64,000 nucleotides of DNA from Annona cherimola (Eukaryota > Streptophyta > Magnoliopsida > Magnoliales > Annonaceae). The notes beneath the pieces are model-generated. The model was not told the DNA's origin and did no database searches. It saw only the letters and a list, made by a program, of their open reading frames with translations. Where the stretch lies: NCBI GenBank assembly GCA_030490835.1, contig CM059971.1, positions 41,464,012 to 41,528,011 on the forward strand. The letters run 5' to 3'. This document shows positions 12,115 through 23,700 of the stretch, piece by piece. Made by a program: the position numbers and the translations under genes. How positions within the stretch are numbered: the first letter of the stretch is position 1; every line of letters begins with the position of its first letter.

Positions 12115-12497
12115 GATTGCTTTGGATTTCTATTATGTATGAATGAATAGGTAGCCTAGATCTTACTCTATGATAAGATGAGAAATTTTATAATTTCTCT
12201 ATGTATAAGAATAATAGTATGCCTACCATAAGAATAAGAGATGGATGACATAAAGAAAAAAACAATTTCAATGAGATGCCCATATGGGAATAGGAGACAG
12301 GAAATAACAGAGACAAGTGATGGGTCTATTAGACCAAGGCTAAAAATGCAACTAAGACGGAGTAGCGCAGTAGAAGCGTAGTGAGCCATTGAAGTATTGA
12401 AGAAAGATGATAAGATTAGCTATTTTATATGAGCTATACCCCCGATAATTGAAATGTAATAGGTTTCGGGAAGAAACCTGTTATAAGGGGGGAGGAT
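12115..12497 (+). mobile_element. Internal region part 3 (3' untranslated end) of + strand derivative
   Basis: Short non-coding remainder between the nested copia-like LTR and the 3' LTR. It ends in the polypurine tract. The phrase GGTTTCGGGAAGAAACCTG just before the PPT has its counterpart in element B downstream of integrase (about 25600-25625, other strand), confirming that this is the 3' end of a related element. Confidence 0.75.
12485..12496 (+). other. Polypurine tract
   Basis: AAGGGGGGAGGA ends two bases before the LTR start TGTGAAACCCGG. It is the plus-strand cDNA primer and fixes this LTR as a 3' LTR. The same tract occurs inverted at 25591-25601. Confidence 0.88.
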
Positions 12498-15105
12498 TGT
12501 GAAACCCGGACCCAAGTAAGGTTTATTTATATGCAATTGACATATAAATATGAATCAAGTATAATTTAGTGGAATTATGAATGATTTCCTTTGCAATATT
12601 GATGATTTATTGCAATGAGGGCAAATGATTATGAATAATCAAGATAAGCCGATATGGGTTAATGTGATTAAAGAGGCTTAATGAGGATTAGGGAATGTGA
12701 TTATATTGAGGACAATTATCTCATATATTATGGGTTAATTAATGAATATTATGTTGTTAATTATGGATTAAAGGTAGCAAATGCTAGAAAATCCATAACT
12801 CAACGCCGGTAAGGCGGATTAAGATGAAAATTGAAAGATAAGCACGTACTTTTGTGCTTAATCTTATGGAAATGATGGATTATGAAAATAAGGATGAAAT
12901 TAGGGTGAAAATTAATCATCACCGTCCAAAAATTCAAATGGTCATAACTTGGGCTAGAAAAGTTGGATTGAGATAAAATTTAAAACGAACGGTTAAAATT
13001 AAGAGAGGTGATTAATTATATTTTTAGTGGAAAAAATGAGGTGTCAAAAGGATATAATAACATATGGATTTTATGAATTATTTAAGGTAATAAAATCAAT
13101 AATAAAATCAAGTGCTTAATGGCATAATTTAATGGCCAATGGATTAGATCAAAGGAGCATGAAATAGGTGGCATAAAATGGACGTCCAAATGGGCTATTT
13201 ACATGATATTTTTTAATTTTAAAAATTACGAAATATGTAATTAAGTGAGCTACATGACAAGATTCGTTAATGGGATTGATTTTGGATGAAATTTGTGGCA
13301 AGAGAATGCCACAAAGTCAATGATAAGTGGACCCTACCAAAGTGGACAGCAACATGTAGCTGTCAAGTGGTGCACGTCCAAACAGCTTTGTGGATTTTTA
13401 ATTATTTTTTTTAATAGGTAATTTGACCCCTAAATTAGCTCCTAGGTAGGGTAATTAATTATACATTAAATTAAAGCTTCAATTTTGTGGAAATATTGCA
13501 AAAAGAGGCAGCTGATGTGGACGTGATTGCATGGACACTAAATGGACAGATAAGGTGTGGACGGCTAAGCTGCATTATGTGATTTTTTATAATTTTTTTA
13601 AATAAGATAAATGGTCCCCTAATTAGGCTACTATCTAGGATAGTTAATTACCCATTAATTAAAGTGAAAATTAGGTGGAAAAATCATGCAAAAGATGCTG
13701 CAAGTGGACCCCACCTAAGTGGACAGCTACATGAAGGAAGAGAGGTGCACGTTCAAAGGCTACTGTATTTGATTTTTTTGATTTTTTTAAATACAAAAAT
13801 TGGACCCCTAAGTAGTCTATTAGCTAGGGTGGTTAATTATCCATTAATTAAAGTCAAATTGTTGTGTAAAAAAATGGTAAAGTTGCTGCAAAGTGGACGT
13901 CCAAACAAGGGGCAGATTTGTGTCCATTATTGAATGGATTTTTGATGATTTTTTATAAGATAATTACTTAATTTAAATGGACCACATTTTTCCATGTTAG
14001 CAATAGGGGATAAGCATGTCTTAATCATGCTTTAAGTAAAGTAAAAAGTGGGGCCCACAAGCTGGAAAATTCAGCTTTTGCCCCAAGTGCATGTCCATTT
14101 GATTAAGGGTTGAGGAGAGAGAAAATGCTAAGGACCAAACCCATTTTCCAGCAACCCTTCACGTCCCTATTTTCTACCAGCTTGAGGGGGAGAAAAAGAG
14201 AAGGAAAAATGGGAAGAAAGAAGAGGAACCAAGCTAGGAGAAATGGAGTCCAAGTTGATTCAATTTCAAGTAAGTATACCCCTTCATTATGGGTTGAAAA
14301 TCATAACTGGAATTTTCTTAAATCCTATGTGATGTTGCTGTTTTGATGTCTAATCATGATTAGATGAATTATATAAGTTCAATTATAAAGTTTAATTTGG
14401 GGATTAATTAGCCCATATCATCTAATCTATACTTATGTGTAGTAAATTTGAACTAGGAAAGAAAAATATGGAAGGAACAGTAAATGTATCATGAAAATTT
14501 GTGGGAAGATTCATGATGGGGTGATTAAGGAACTACCAAATTTTCAGCCTAAAAGAGTAAACATGTTGAAAATTAAAAAACCAAGAAAATTAACCTGGAC
14601 AGGGTTGAACGGGTGTCAGGATCAGCTGCACCAAATGATTTTTAATAATTTTTATACAAGGATTTTTGGGATTAAAATTTTACAGGATATATAAGACATA
14701 TTGAGGATCATACGACCAAAATAAAAATTAGGTTTTGATAGGTATAAATATACCCCATAATTTACGTGATTCAGGCTATCTGAAAAGGGATGCTGCTGTC
14801 CAGCAGAGTAACAATACCAAAATAAATAGAAATACTAAATATTTCATGCTGGAAATATTTATTGTAATTAATTCATGTAGTTATTAAGGTATGGTAGGAA
14901 TTTCAGATCAAAACTACTTGATTTGATATAAATTCAAGATTTTGAGAATTCAGTGTGCCTAAATTCAGCATTATGGACGGCTTAAGGAATAAATCAAGAT
15001 AAATGTTAAATTCCAGGTTTTGTGATGGAATTTAACTTGTAATGGGATATAAACAAGTATCATAAGTGATTATGAGGATTTAACCTATTAGAGGTGGGTT
15101 TTAGG
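12498..15105 (+). mobile_element. 3' LTR of + strand Del derivative, truncated
   Basis: It starts TGTGAAACCCGGACC right after the PPT and follows the LTR at 32027 closely, including its last common phrase GAGGTGGGTTTTAG. It then stops abruptly at 15105 where minus-strand gag of element A begins. It retains about 1.5 kb (roughly 13369-14880) missing from the LTR at 32027, including the TATA-like motif at 14741-14754. The R/U5 half has been lost at the junction. Confidence 0.85.
14741..14754 (+). promoter_or_regulatory. TATA-like motif in Del LTR
   Basis: A palindromic GGTATAAATATACC, which contains TATAAATA, occurs about 2.2 kb into the LTR. Equivalents exist in the other long LTRs (near 1890 and 8185, opposite strand). 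It is a candidate core promoter; no start site can be proven from sequence. Confidence 0.45.
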
Positions 15106-15262
15106 GGCTTTCATCATTCCGCCTTTGTTGGTTCCTTTGGTTTTGTGTCACTGGCCTTCCTCTTTTAGGTCAGCTAGTTTCGACAATTTCATGTTGGCTT
15201 GGAACCTCTGTCACTGCCTCTTTTCCTTTATTTTTCCTTACTCCTGCTCTCGTTTCCACCAT
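15106..15262 (-). pseudogene. Start of gag of Del-type element A (truncated)
   Basis: An ATG at 15262 opens a minus frame reading MVETRAGVRKNKGKE, then an in-frame TGA (15170-15172), then PKRGRPVTQNQRNQQRRNDE before the frame runs into the unrelated + strand LTR at 15105. The lysine/arginine-rich, RGRP-containing composition and its position after PBS and leader fit the N terminus of a plant Ty3/gypsy gag. Identification is by context; no diagnostic gag motif is left. Confidence 0.5.
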
Positions 15263-15713
15263 TGTTTTAATCTGAGTATATAACAGTACAATTTTCATTT
15301 TCAATTAGCATTAAATCATTGTATACGCATTTCATTGATAATCATCAGGGACTCATTTCATACGCATTTCATTATCACATGGTCACAACCAATTTATTCA
15401 ATCATGCGATATCACATCATTCAGCTCACGCTCATTCATTCATACATATATCTAAAGCACTTGGAATTTAATATATCAACATACCCATTCCTATCCATCA
15501 TATTCACATCATCACATTCATATTTAGTACATACAAAAGTGAGTCACACCTATGTACCCATATAGCATAGCACACACATTTCACATTTACATACATGTCA
15601 GTTCACCATAGAAACTATAGTATCATCCAGCCATAATTATACATATACCACATTGTCATCAAGCCACACTTGTATATACACAACTTAAAAACTAAAACAA
15701 GAGACAAGAAAGT
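15263..15713. other. Non-coding spacer between extra ORF and gag of element A
   Basis: AT-rich, with many CATTCA/TCACAT short repeats. No coding or structural signal is apparent. It could hold an intron or a second leader. Confidence 0.5.
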
Positions 15714-16493
15714 TCATCGTCTTCCAGGGCCTCTCCTTAAACGTCTACGTCTACGTGGAACTTGTGAGGGTGCCTCTGTGATTGTACTAGTGTTGGACCA
15801 CACCTGAACCTCATCATCACCACTATCATCATCATCGTCCTCATCCTCGTCATCCTCTACAAACTCCACTATTTCCTCCTCTACTTCCTCCTCTTCATCC
15901 TCTTCCTCTTCCTCCCCTTCTTCCTCAAAAGGCTCGAGAAATTCCACAGGGTCATCATCATCATTGACCTCATCCAATCGAACAATTTCACCTGTGTCCT
16001 CCATTATATAAAGCATCACTTAATCAGGTTTAGGAGCAGCAGGTACTTCGATGACTCCCTTAGCACGACGCCTTTCTATATAGAGGGCCATGTCCACTTC
16101 CCGTTGATGGAGTCGTTCCCACGGTGCTCCGTAGCGAAACTGGACACATCCATCGACGAACCTATACCATGGGCCTACGTCGGGGGTTATGGGTGCTTGA
16201 GTCTTTGCCCAAAAGTCCTGTAGGTCCTGTGGGTCTACTCTGTCCGTTGGAACACATGGGTCCCTGGGAATTCCAAGATAGGTGCCTAGTAGCACTCGTG
16301 CCCTAGGTTTGTAACTAGAGGGCTCTCCTAATTCTTGTTCATGTTGGTCAGAGGGAACTACGGGAAACTGTGGGGTACTGTGCTGGGATCTACACCATCT
16401 ATTAATATTTTCTTCCCTTTGCTGTCTCTTCTCCTCCTCTCTTTCTTTTTGTAACTCCTCCACACTCATCACCCACTTACCTCTTTCCGCCAT
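15714..16493 (-). CDS. Extra ORF upstream of gag in element A, unrecognised (stop-interrupted)
   Basis: Between the PBS (16779) and the putative gag start (15262) lies a minus reading frame of about 260 codons with a single in-frame TAA (16020-16022). I place the start at 16493 (MAERGKWVMSVEEL); the frame is open upstream to 16586, but those codons look like AT-rich leader. Residues about 12-35 are Glu/Lys/Arg/Gln rich. A central domain rich in Trp, Pro and Arg follows (motifs LLGTYLGIPRDP, VGPWYRFVDG, YGAPWERLHQREVDMALY). After the stop comes a very acidic Asp/Glu block of roughly 60 residues, then a short arginine-rich tail (RRRRRLRRGPGRR). I do not recognise the family. It may be an accessory ORF of a Del-like element or a captured sequence. 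Base composition is more GC-rich than the flanking LTRs, as expected of coding DNA. Confidence 0.6.
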
Positions 16494-16778
16494 CTGTATA
16501 GACATAGCAATCAAATTGCATTGCAACAATAATTCATTGTCATATGGCATGCATTTCATCATGTTATTAGCATACCAAATCATCACATAAACATATCTAT
16601 TTCATCATATAGCATGTATTTCATCATGTTATAATCATACATGAGCATCATATAATCATATCTAATTCATCACATAATCATGGGTAATCATGTATAATCA
16701 TGTATAATCATGCATATCTCATCATATTCTACTAATTTCCTATTCTTAGAAAATTTCCACGCCTATTTACCAATCCAT

Positions 16779-16790
16779 GCTCTGATACCA
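16779..16790 (-). other. Primer binding site of element A, tRNA-iMet type
   Basis: GCTCTGATACCA on the + strand reads TGGTATCAGAGC on the minus strand. It lies five bases from the LTR end at 16796, with the same geometry as the + strand copies. Confidence 0.9.
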
Positions 16791-16795
16791 AGCTC

Positions 16796-19700
16796 TGTGG
16801 CGCCCCAAACCGAGCGTCACATCCTAGCCCTTACCTCGGGATCGTATTGATTGGTAAACGTGATCAGGATTGTTACCCTGTCACACGACGGGTTTTATTT
16901 GAAATTTATCCTATTAATTATGATCATGTAGAAATTCACATAACAGTTCAAATCTTTATATTCTCAACTCAGGCATATTTAAGTCATTCCAATTTCCATT
17001 CATCACATACAAGTATGATGTTCAAGTAATATTTTAGTACTTGCCTAAATCAGATGTCATAGCATATATACATCGTAGTCTTCAATGTAAAACGCTTCAT
17101 ATAGTTTACAACCATTTCACATGAGTTTTCTTAACATAAAAACTCTAAAGTTTTTCCATTGAATCCTTAAGCTTGTATTTCCTCCTTCACCACGTCCTGT
17201 CTTTTACCTGTCTTTGGGTTTGGAAAACAAAATCGTGAGTCGAAACTCAATAAGCAAGCTATTTGTATTTTACAGGCAAGTCATTTCAGGCAACATTTTG
17301 CATTTAAAATCATCTTGGAAAGCAACGTATATCTCGTCCAAAGGTATATCTTAAAATCATAAAATCTTGTACCCGTCACGAGTACCATATGCATAATGCC
17401 GTATAAAACATGAACATATATATATCCTTTTTCCCTTAGGATGGAAGCTAGCAAGGCGACCATCCGTCACGTTATCTCCCATTTCAGAGAGGGCGCCGCC
17501 GGCCTTGTGCCTGTTTTAAGCGACTTGGCCACACTAAGGGGGGACAATCGATCGGCTTATACCCTTCAAGTGGACCTAGTACCCTGTGCACATGAACTTT
17601 TGCATAAATTCATCTTTAACATGCTAGCATGATTTTTCAATCAGAAGTATAGAATCACATCATTTTTCCATAGCATTTATCAAAGACAAATTCCATAATA
17701 TTGCATTTGAAGTAAAATATCATTTCAACACCATTTTTGCTAAGGGATGGTCATCCTTAAACACATTAGAAGGAATTTCCATAATTTCATCAAACAAGTT
17801 AAAGCAAAAATTGCATTTATGTAAACAATTTAGAAAAGAAAAAATCCTTTAGAAAATTTGCTTGCTTACATTTGTCCCTTAGCTTTCTGCTTTCACTTTT
17901 TCTTTGCCTTTGCATATATATTTTTTTCTCATATTTTATTTAGTTTTCCAACCCATTCCACTCACATATATCATTTATTTGACTTCACAAGTCATTATGC
18001 ACATATATAACATATTACGTTGGCTACCACATCACATAACTTATATAACCCCATACATTGGATATTCATTTTAATCTCATAAAATTAATTCAATAATCAT
18101 CGTACATAGGTTCATTAACCTCAATTTTCTATTTTTCCAAAATTCACACATGGGTGTTTCTTCTATGCACATATCATTGCCTTAGCTTCATAAATCAAAT
18201 CCAAAATTTTGGAATTAATATCATAAAATCTTAAACAGATATATAAACATGGAATTCATCTTATTTTCATGCATTTTTACACAAAATCACTTTTCACAAG
18301 TCATTCATCACTTATACACATTTATCACTTCACATATGCCCATTTGGCAATATGCAAATAAAATATCTCATAAAATTTTCCAACTCAGAAATTTAATCGA
18401 TATTTCAGCATGTTAATTACCCTTAATTACCATTGCATTTAGGGTATTTTCATGAGATTTAAATCCATTCAACATAGGTTTCCAAAACAGCAAGTTTGGA
18501 ACCCATTTTTCACCCATTTAACGTGTCTTTTGACACATAACCCTTTGCAGTCATATAATTCCGAAATTTCAGAAAATAAATCCATTTTTCCTAATCCATA
18601 TTTAGGGATTTAACACATATATAACATCCATGAAGTATCATTTCTCAAAACAGCAAGTTGCCTACACGTTTTGAGCCCCGTTTCACATTGGTTAGACACA
18701 CTTTTATAAAATCTATAAAAATCAGTTTTAGGGCTTCTTTTCCCAAATATTTTTGGGCATCCATAACAACTTAAACCTAGGGTATTTTACCCTACATAAC
18801 ATTCACAAAACATGCAAACCTATTTTCATAACATTTTTAGCATAGAAATAAGGAAATTATGTCATAATATCACTTTGCATTCCATAACTTCAAAAATTCA
18901 TCATTTAAGCATAAACCATCATATATTTTGCATGAATACACGATTCATAATCTAATCACATCATCAAACCAAAACAGCAACTTGAAATGGAGATTTAGGG
19001 TTTACCAACTTGGATTTTCCACTCAATATACATGCAAAACTTCACTTTGATCAACTTAAACATGAAAATTCATACATGAAACCTAATACCCATTCAATAT
19101 TCATTCAAAAGCATGTTAAACCATCACGTTATAGATTCTTTAGACATCCCTTCCATATTCAAGTTTTGAGTTTAAAACTCAAGTTAAACAACTTAAAATC
19201 AAACATATACTTACTTGGTTTAGAGCTAATTCAAACCCTAGCTCTGGGAGATGATTTCCTCTCACAAATTCTCTCCCTTTTCCCTTATTTTTCCTTCTTC
19301 CTTGGCTGGGCAAAATGGACATGAGCTGCTGCTTGCTTTGGAGTGAAAATTCTAGCACTTTTCCAACTTTCCAACTCCTTCTCTCAATTGACATGCATGG
19401 GCTATAAGCTGGATTTTTTTCCAGCTGTGGGTCCCACTTCTTGGGAAATTTCCAAATCGTTAAATGGTAGCATATCCACTTCATGTGCTGGCTGAATTTC
19501 AGCCTAGCAAAATGAGGTTTTACCATTTTACAAAAATTACAAAACTGCCCAAAATCCTAGCCGTCCAAGCTGCCTATCCAGTCACGTCCTTTGCTGCCTA
19601 TTTTCCAGCAATTTTTTTTATTTTTTAATAATCACTATTTAAGGGTAAAACATACACTTAATTTCCCTTTAATTTATATATTAATTTGGTGTTAAAATTA

Positions 19701-20736
19701 TCAAAATAGCAGCAACCCAACCATAATTCTGCACGTCCCATGCTCCATAAGCTGTCCACTTTTTCAGCTTCATGCATCTGCATTTTCTAATTTTTTATTG
19801 CTGCAAATATTCATCATTGGATGCATATATTATGTACCTGCATGTCATCTACATATGCATATATTTTAAAAATTAAAAATGCAAAAATATGCAGCATGGT
19901 AGCCCCCTTGGACGCCCCCTTATGCCACATAGCCTATGCTCACTTGAGCACTCCTAGCTTCATCAATTGTGCACATTCATTGCTGAGATTTTATTTGGAT
20001 ATTTATATTTTATATTAATGCATAAAATTCCTTAAAAATGGGCTGCACTTGACACCTCAAATTCCATTAAAATTATGCAATTATGTATTGTACTCTAGCA
20101 TTAAATGCAATGTACTCTTGGGATGCATTAGTCAACCAAGTTCACCTTTTTCAATGTAGGTGTTTTGCCAACATTACATTCTTAATCTAAGCCATCCAAA
20201 TTAAACATCTCATAATTTCATTCAACCATTTCAAATTTCATCTCAATCCGATTTTCCTAGCTCCCGTTATAGCCACTTAAAGTTAACGGTTGAAATTGAA
20301 ATATGATAAATAAATCATATCACTCATTTTATCAATAATTTTTATAACCCATTAATCATATAATATCAAGCCCAACATCATTGATTTCCATTTCAATTTT
20401 CACTTGAATCCGCCTTACAGGCGTTGAGTTATGAATTTTTGAATGTTTTTCCATTAAACTTGTCAATTATCATATAAATTCTCATAATTCATATTAAATA
20501 ATGGAAAATGATTATCCATAATGTATTGACTTATTTACATCAACAATAATTTATTCTAATTCCGTTGTCTCATTTTAGCTCAAAATGATCATTCATATCA
20601 TTATTGCTAATCCATAACCCTAATTACAATAATTAGCAAACTCACATAAAACCTTTATAATTCAATAATTCTCAAATAGATATCATATACATGATTAATG
20701 CATACATATGAGTTCTACATTGGTTAGGGTTTCTCA
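16796..20736 (-). mobile_element. 5' LTR of Del-type element A (minus)
   Basis: A 3941-bp LTR. On the minus strand it starts TGAGAAACCCTAACC (one base off the usual TGTGAAACC) at 20736 and ends GGGGCGCCACA at 16796, next to the PBS. It is the same superfamily as the other LTRs but a distinct subfamily, closest to the LTR that begins at 40729 (shared GGGTTAGGGTTTC end and mid-LTR phrases). No coding content. Confidence 0.88.
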
Positions 20737-20787
20737 TCCTACAAGGTAACTAATCTTGTAAAAAGCATTAAACCACATGTGCAAGGG
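20737..20787. other. 51-bp spacer between two LTR ends
   Basis: The only DNA between the 5' LTR of element A and the 3' LTR of element B. It matches neither LTR tip and is likely residual target sequence. The 5-bp flanks (TCCTA on the right of A, AAGGG on the left of B) do not match each other, so no target duplication can be assigned. Confidence 0.6.
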
Positions 20788-23700
20788 TGTGGTGCCCCCA
20801 ACCGAGCGTCACATCCTGAGCCTTACCTCGAGATCATTATTGACTGGTAAATGTGATCAAGATTGTTGCCCTGTCACACGACGAGATTTAACGGATATTT
20901 TTCCAATTATTTACAGCTTCTCACAAATTAATTTCATATTATTTTTCAACAAATCCCCTTTCAAGTCATCCTTGACCTAATATACACATTACATTTCTTA
21001 TATAATCATAAAATTTCAAAACATGCCTATCATCCATAATTTTCATGTTCATAAAATACAAATCATCACATAAATCATAAAATATTAAGTCTCATTACAT
21101 TCCATTAACCATGAACAACACATGTTAAAATTCATATGATCTTCACATTCTTCATGCTTAGTTCGAGCTTCGTGTCTCTTTCATTTCCTCACCTGTCTAT
21201 GGGTTTGGAAAACAAGATGTGAGTTGTACACTCAATAAGCAAGCTTTATACATATTTTCAGGCAAATCATTTCGAAGGCAATATTTTTCAAAAGCATTTC
21301 TTTCCATTCAGTAGACACACTTATCAAGTGATCAACTACCTGCGGAGCAAAAAAATTTTTTTTACAATCATTGTGAAAAGCAACATTATACCCCCTCGGG
21401 GGTATACCATGACAATGAGATGAATACATTATGATCCCTTAGGATAGAAGCTAGCTAGGCGACCATCCGTCTTCATCTTCTCCCATCCAGGGAGGCGCCG
21501 CCGGCCCTTGGCCTATCTTAGCGACTCGGCCACGCCAAAGGGGGACAATTGGTCCACTTACACTTTTAAGGTAGACCTTATGCTGTGTGCACATGAATTT
21601 ATCCATGACATGCTAGCATGATTTTCCTTGCATAATTTCATAAAACAGTAATTTTCATATTTAACAAAGTTGTTATGTAAATAAATTATCAATACATAGT
21701 GAACTAAGGAATGACTATCCTTAAAAAACTTAGAAATAAATTTCAAATATCATTTGCTAAACCAATAAAAGCAGTTAAAACATCATTTGCAATTATTTAT
21801 GAATAATTTAAGAAATAAAAATTATTTAGAAAATTGGCTTGCTTACCTTGTTCACGAGAGCTTTCTGGGTCAACTTTTTATTTTTCTTTGCCTATACATG
21901 AAAGAATGACATAGCGTTTATGTAAATTTCATTTGCTTGCATTCAATTAGTTTTCCAATCCCATTTTCATAAATATCCATAGCCCGCTTGAATCAAAAGT
22001 CGGGTATACGTACATAACATACCTATATATCAATCATTCATTACATCACACGTTCAGTTCCCATATTTAGGGTAACATTTGCACATGTCATAACATATTC
22101 ATTAATCATTCATTGGATGTCATATGAAGTGATAAACTTCTAACTTGTCATTTTTCACATATTTTTCATATTTCACATGTTGTGCCCATTTTAAAGCACC
22201 TGATTAATGTCCTAAACCCCATATATTATTCTGAAATTTTGGGGTCATCTAAATAGCAATACCTTTCACATGTTTCCATCATATTTTTATGCATTTATGT
22301 ATTTTATAAATTTACATAACTCATTTATCATTTTATCATACTCATTACTTCACATATGTTCATTTCTCAACACATAATTCATGTGTTTCTTAAAATTTTT
22401 CAAATCAGTAACTTGGCTTCTAATTCAGCATGATTATCCACCTCAATTAGCACTTTATTTAGTGTATTTTCATGAATTTTTAATCCATTAATTTCAGGGT
22501 TCCAAAACAGCAACTTTGGGACCTAATTTATACTTTAATGTCCCTTTTGATACTCAAACCTAAACAGATTTTTAACCATTTGATTCCAGCAATTAATCTC
22601 ACTTTTCTTAACCCAAATTCAGGGTATTTTCACATATTTAAAGTCCACATATAGGTTGCTTATAAAACAGCAACTTTTCATGCATGTAGGGTACCTTTCT
22701 ACACCCCTTTTGACGTCCACCTATTAACCTTTTAAAAATCCGATTTTGGGCAGTCCTTGCTAACACCCTTTTCACATCCAAAGTATCCTAAATTTAGGGT
22801 ATTTTACCTTATAATTCATCCATAATTTATTTGAACTACTTCATGTATCATTTTCAACATTTAAACATGAAATTCGGGTCTTAAGAGTAACCCTAATTAG
22901 CCTTCCTTCTAAAATTCATAAATCATGCTAAATTCAACATATATTCAACATCTAAACATGAATTATCATGTAATCATATCTAGGGGTGCAACTTGGGCCC
23001 GATTGAGCCCAAACCCGGCCCACCGAACCCGATTGTGGCCAGTGTTGGAACTTGACTATTCATAACCCGAGCCCGAAAAACCCGAACCCGAAGAATCCGA
23101 GCCCGATTTTCTATTTTAGTTTTTTATTATAAAATATATTATATACATACTATTTAAAACAATATTTCTTTATATTCTTCATATTTTATGTTATTATATC
23201 TATATTTGAATACATATTTGACATATTGTAATTTTATTGTAAATAAAGTATATTATTTCATTTATATTTATCTTTTATTTCTATCATTCATTTTTACACT
23301 TATTAATTTTTTTTCTTTATCTTAGTTTTGATGTTAAATTTTTTCTAGAAATATTATTTACATTACTATTTTTAAAAAATATGTAGTTTGATTATATATT
23401 ATTATGTTTACATACATAATTTGTTATTATTATTTATTCATATGAAATTCTAAACTTATCACTTTTAAATAAAATGTAAATTCATTAACATAAATTTCAA
23501 TCCGAAACTCAGCCCGAACCCAATTTTCAAAAATAGGATTAGGGTTCAAGTTTTACAAATAGTTAGGGTTAGGGTTAATGTCTTATAAATAGGGTTAGGG
23601 TTAGGGTCGAGATGAACCCGAGTTTCATGAGCCCGAGTTGCACCCCTAATCATATCAACTTAATAAAACAACAACATTACACAAAAATTCCAGCAAGTTT

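Noticed and set aside
23540..23620. Interstitial telomere
   Set aside because: Only a few imperfect GGGTTA units within a MITE bounded by TIRs and TSD.
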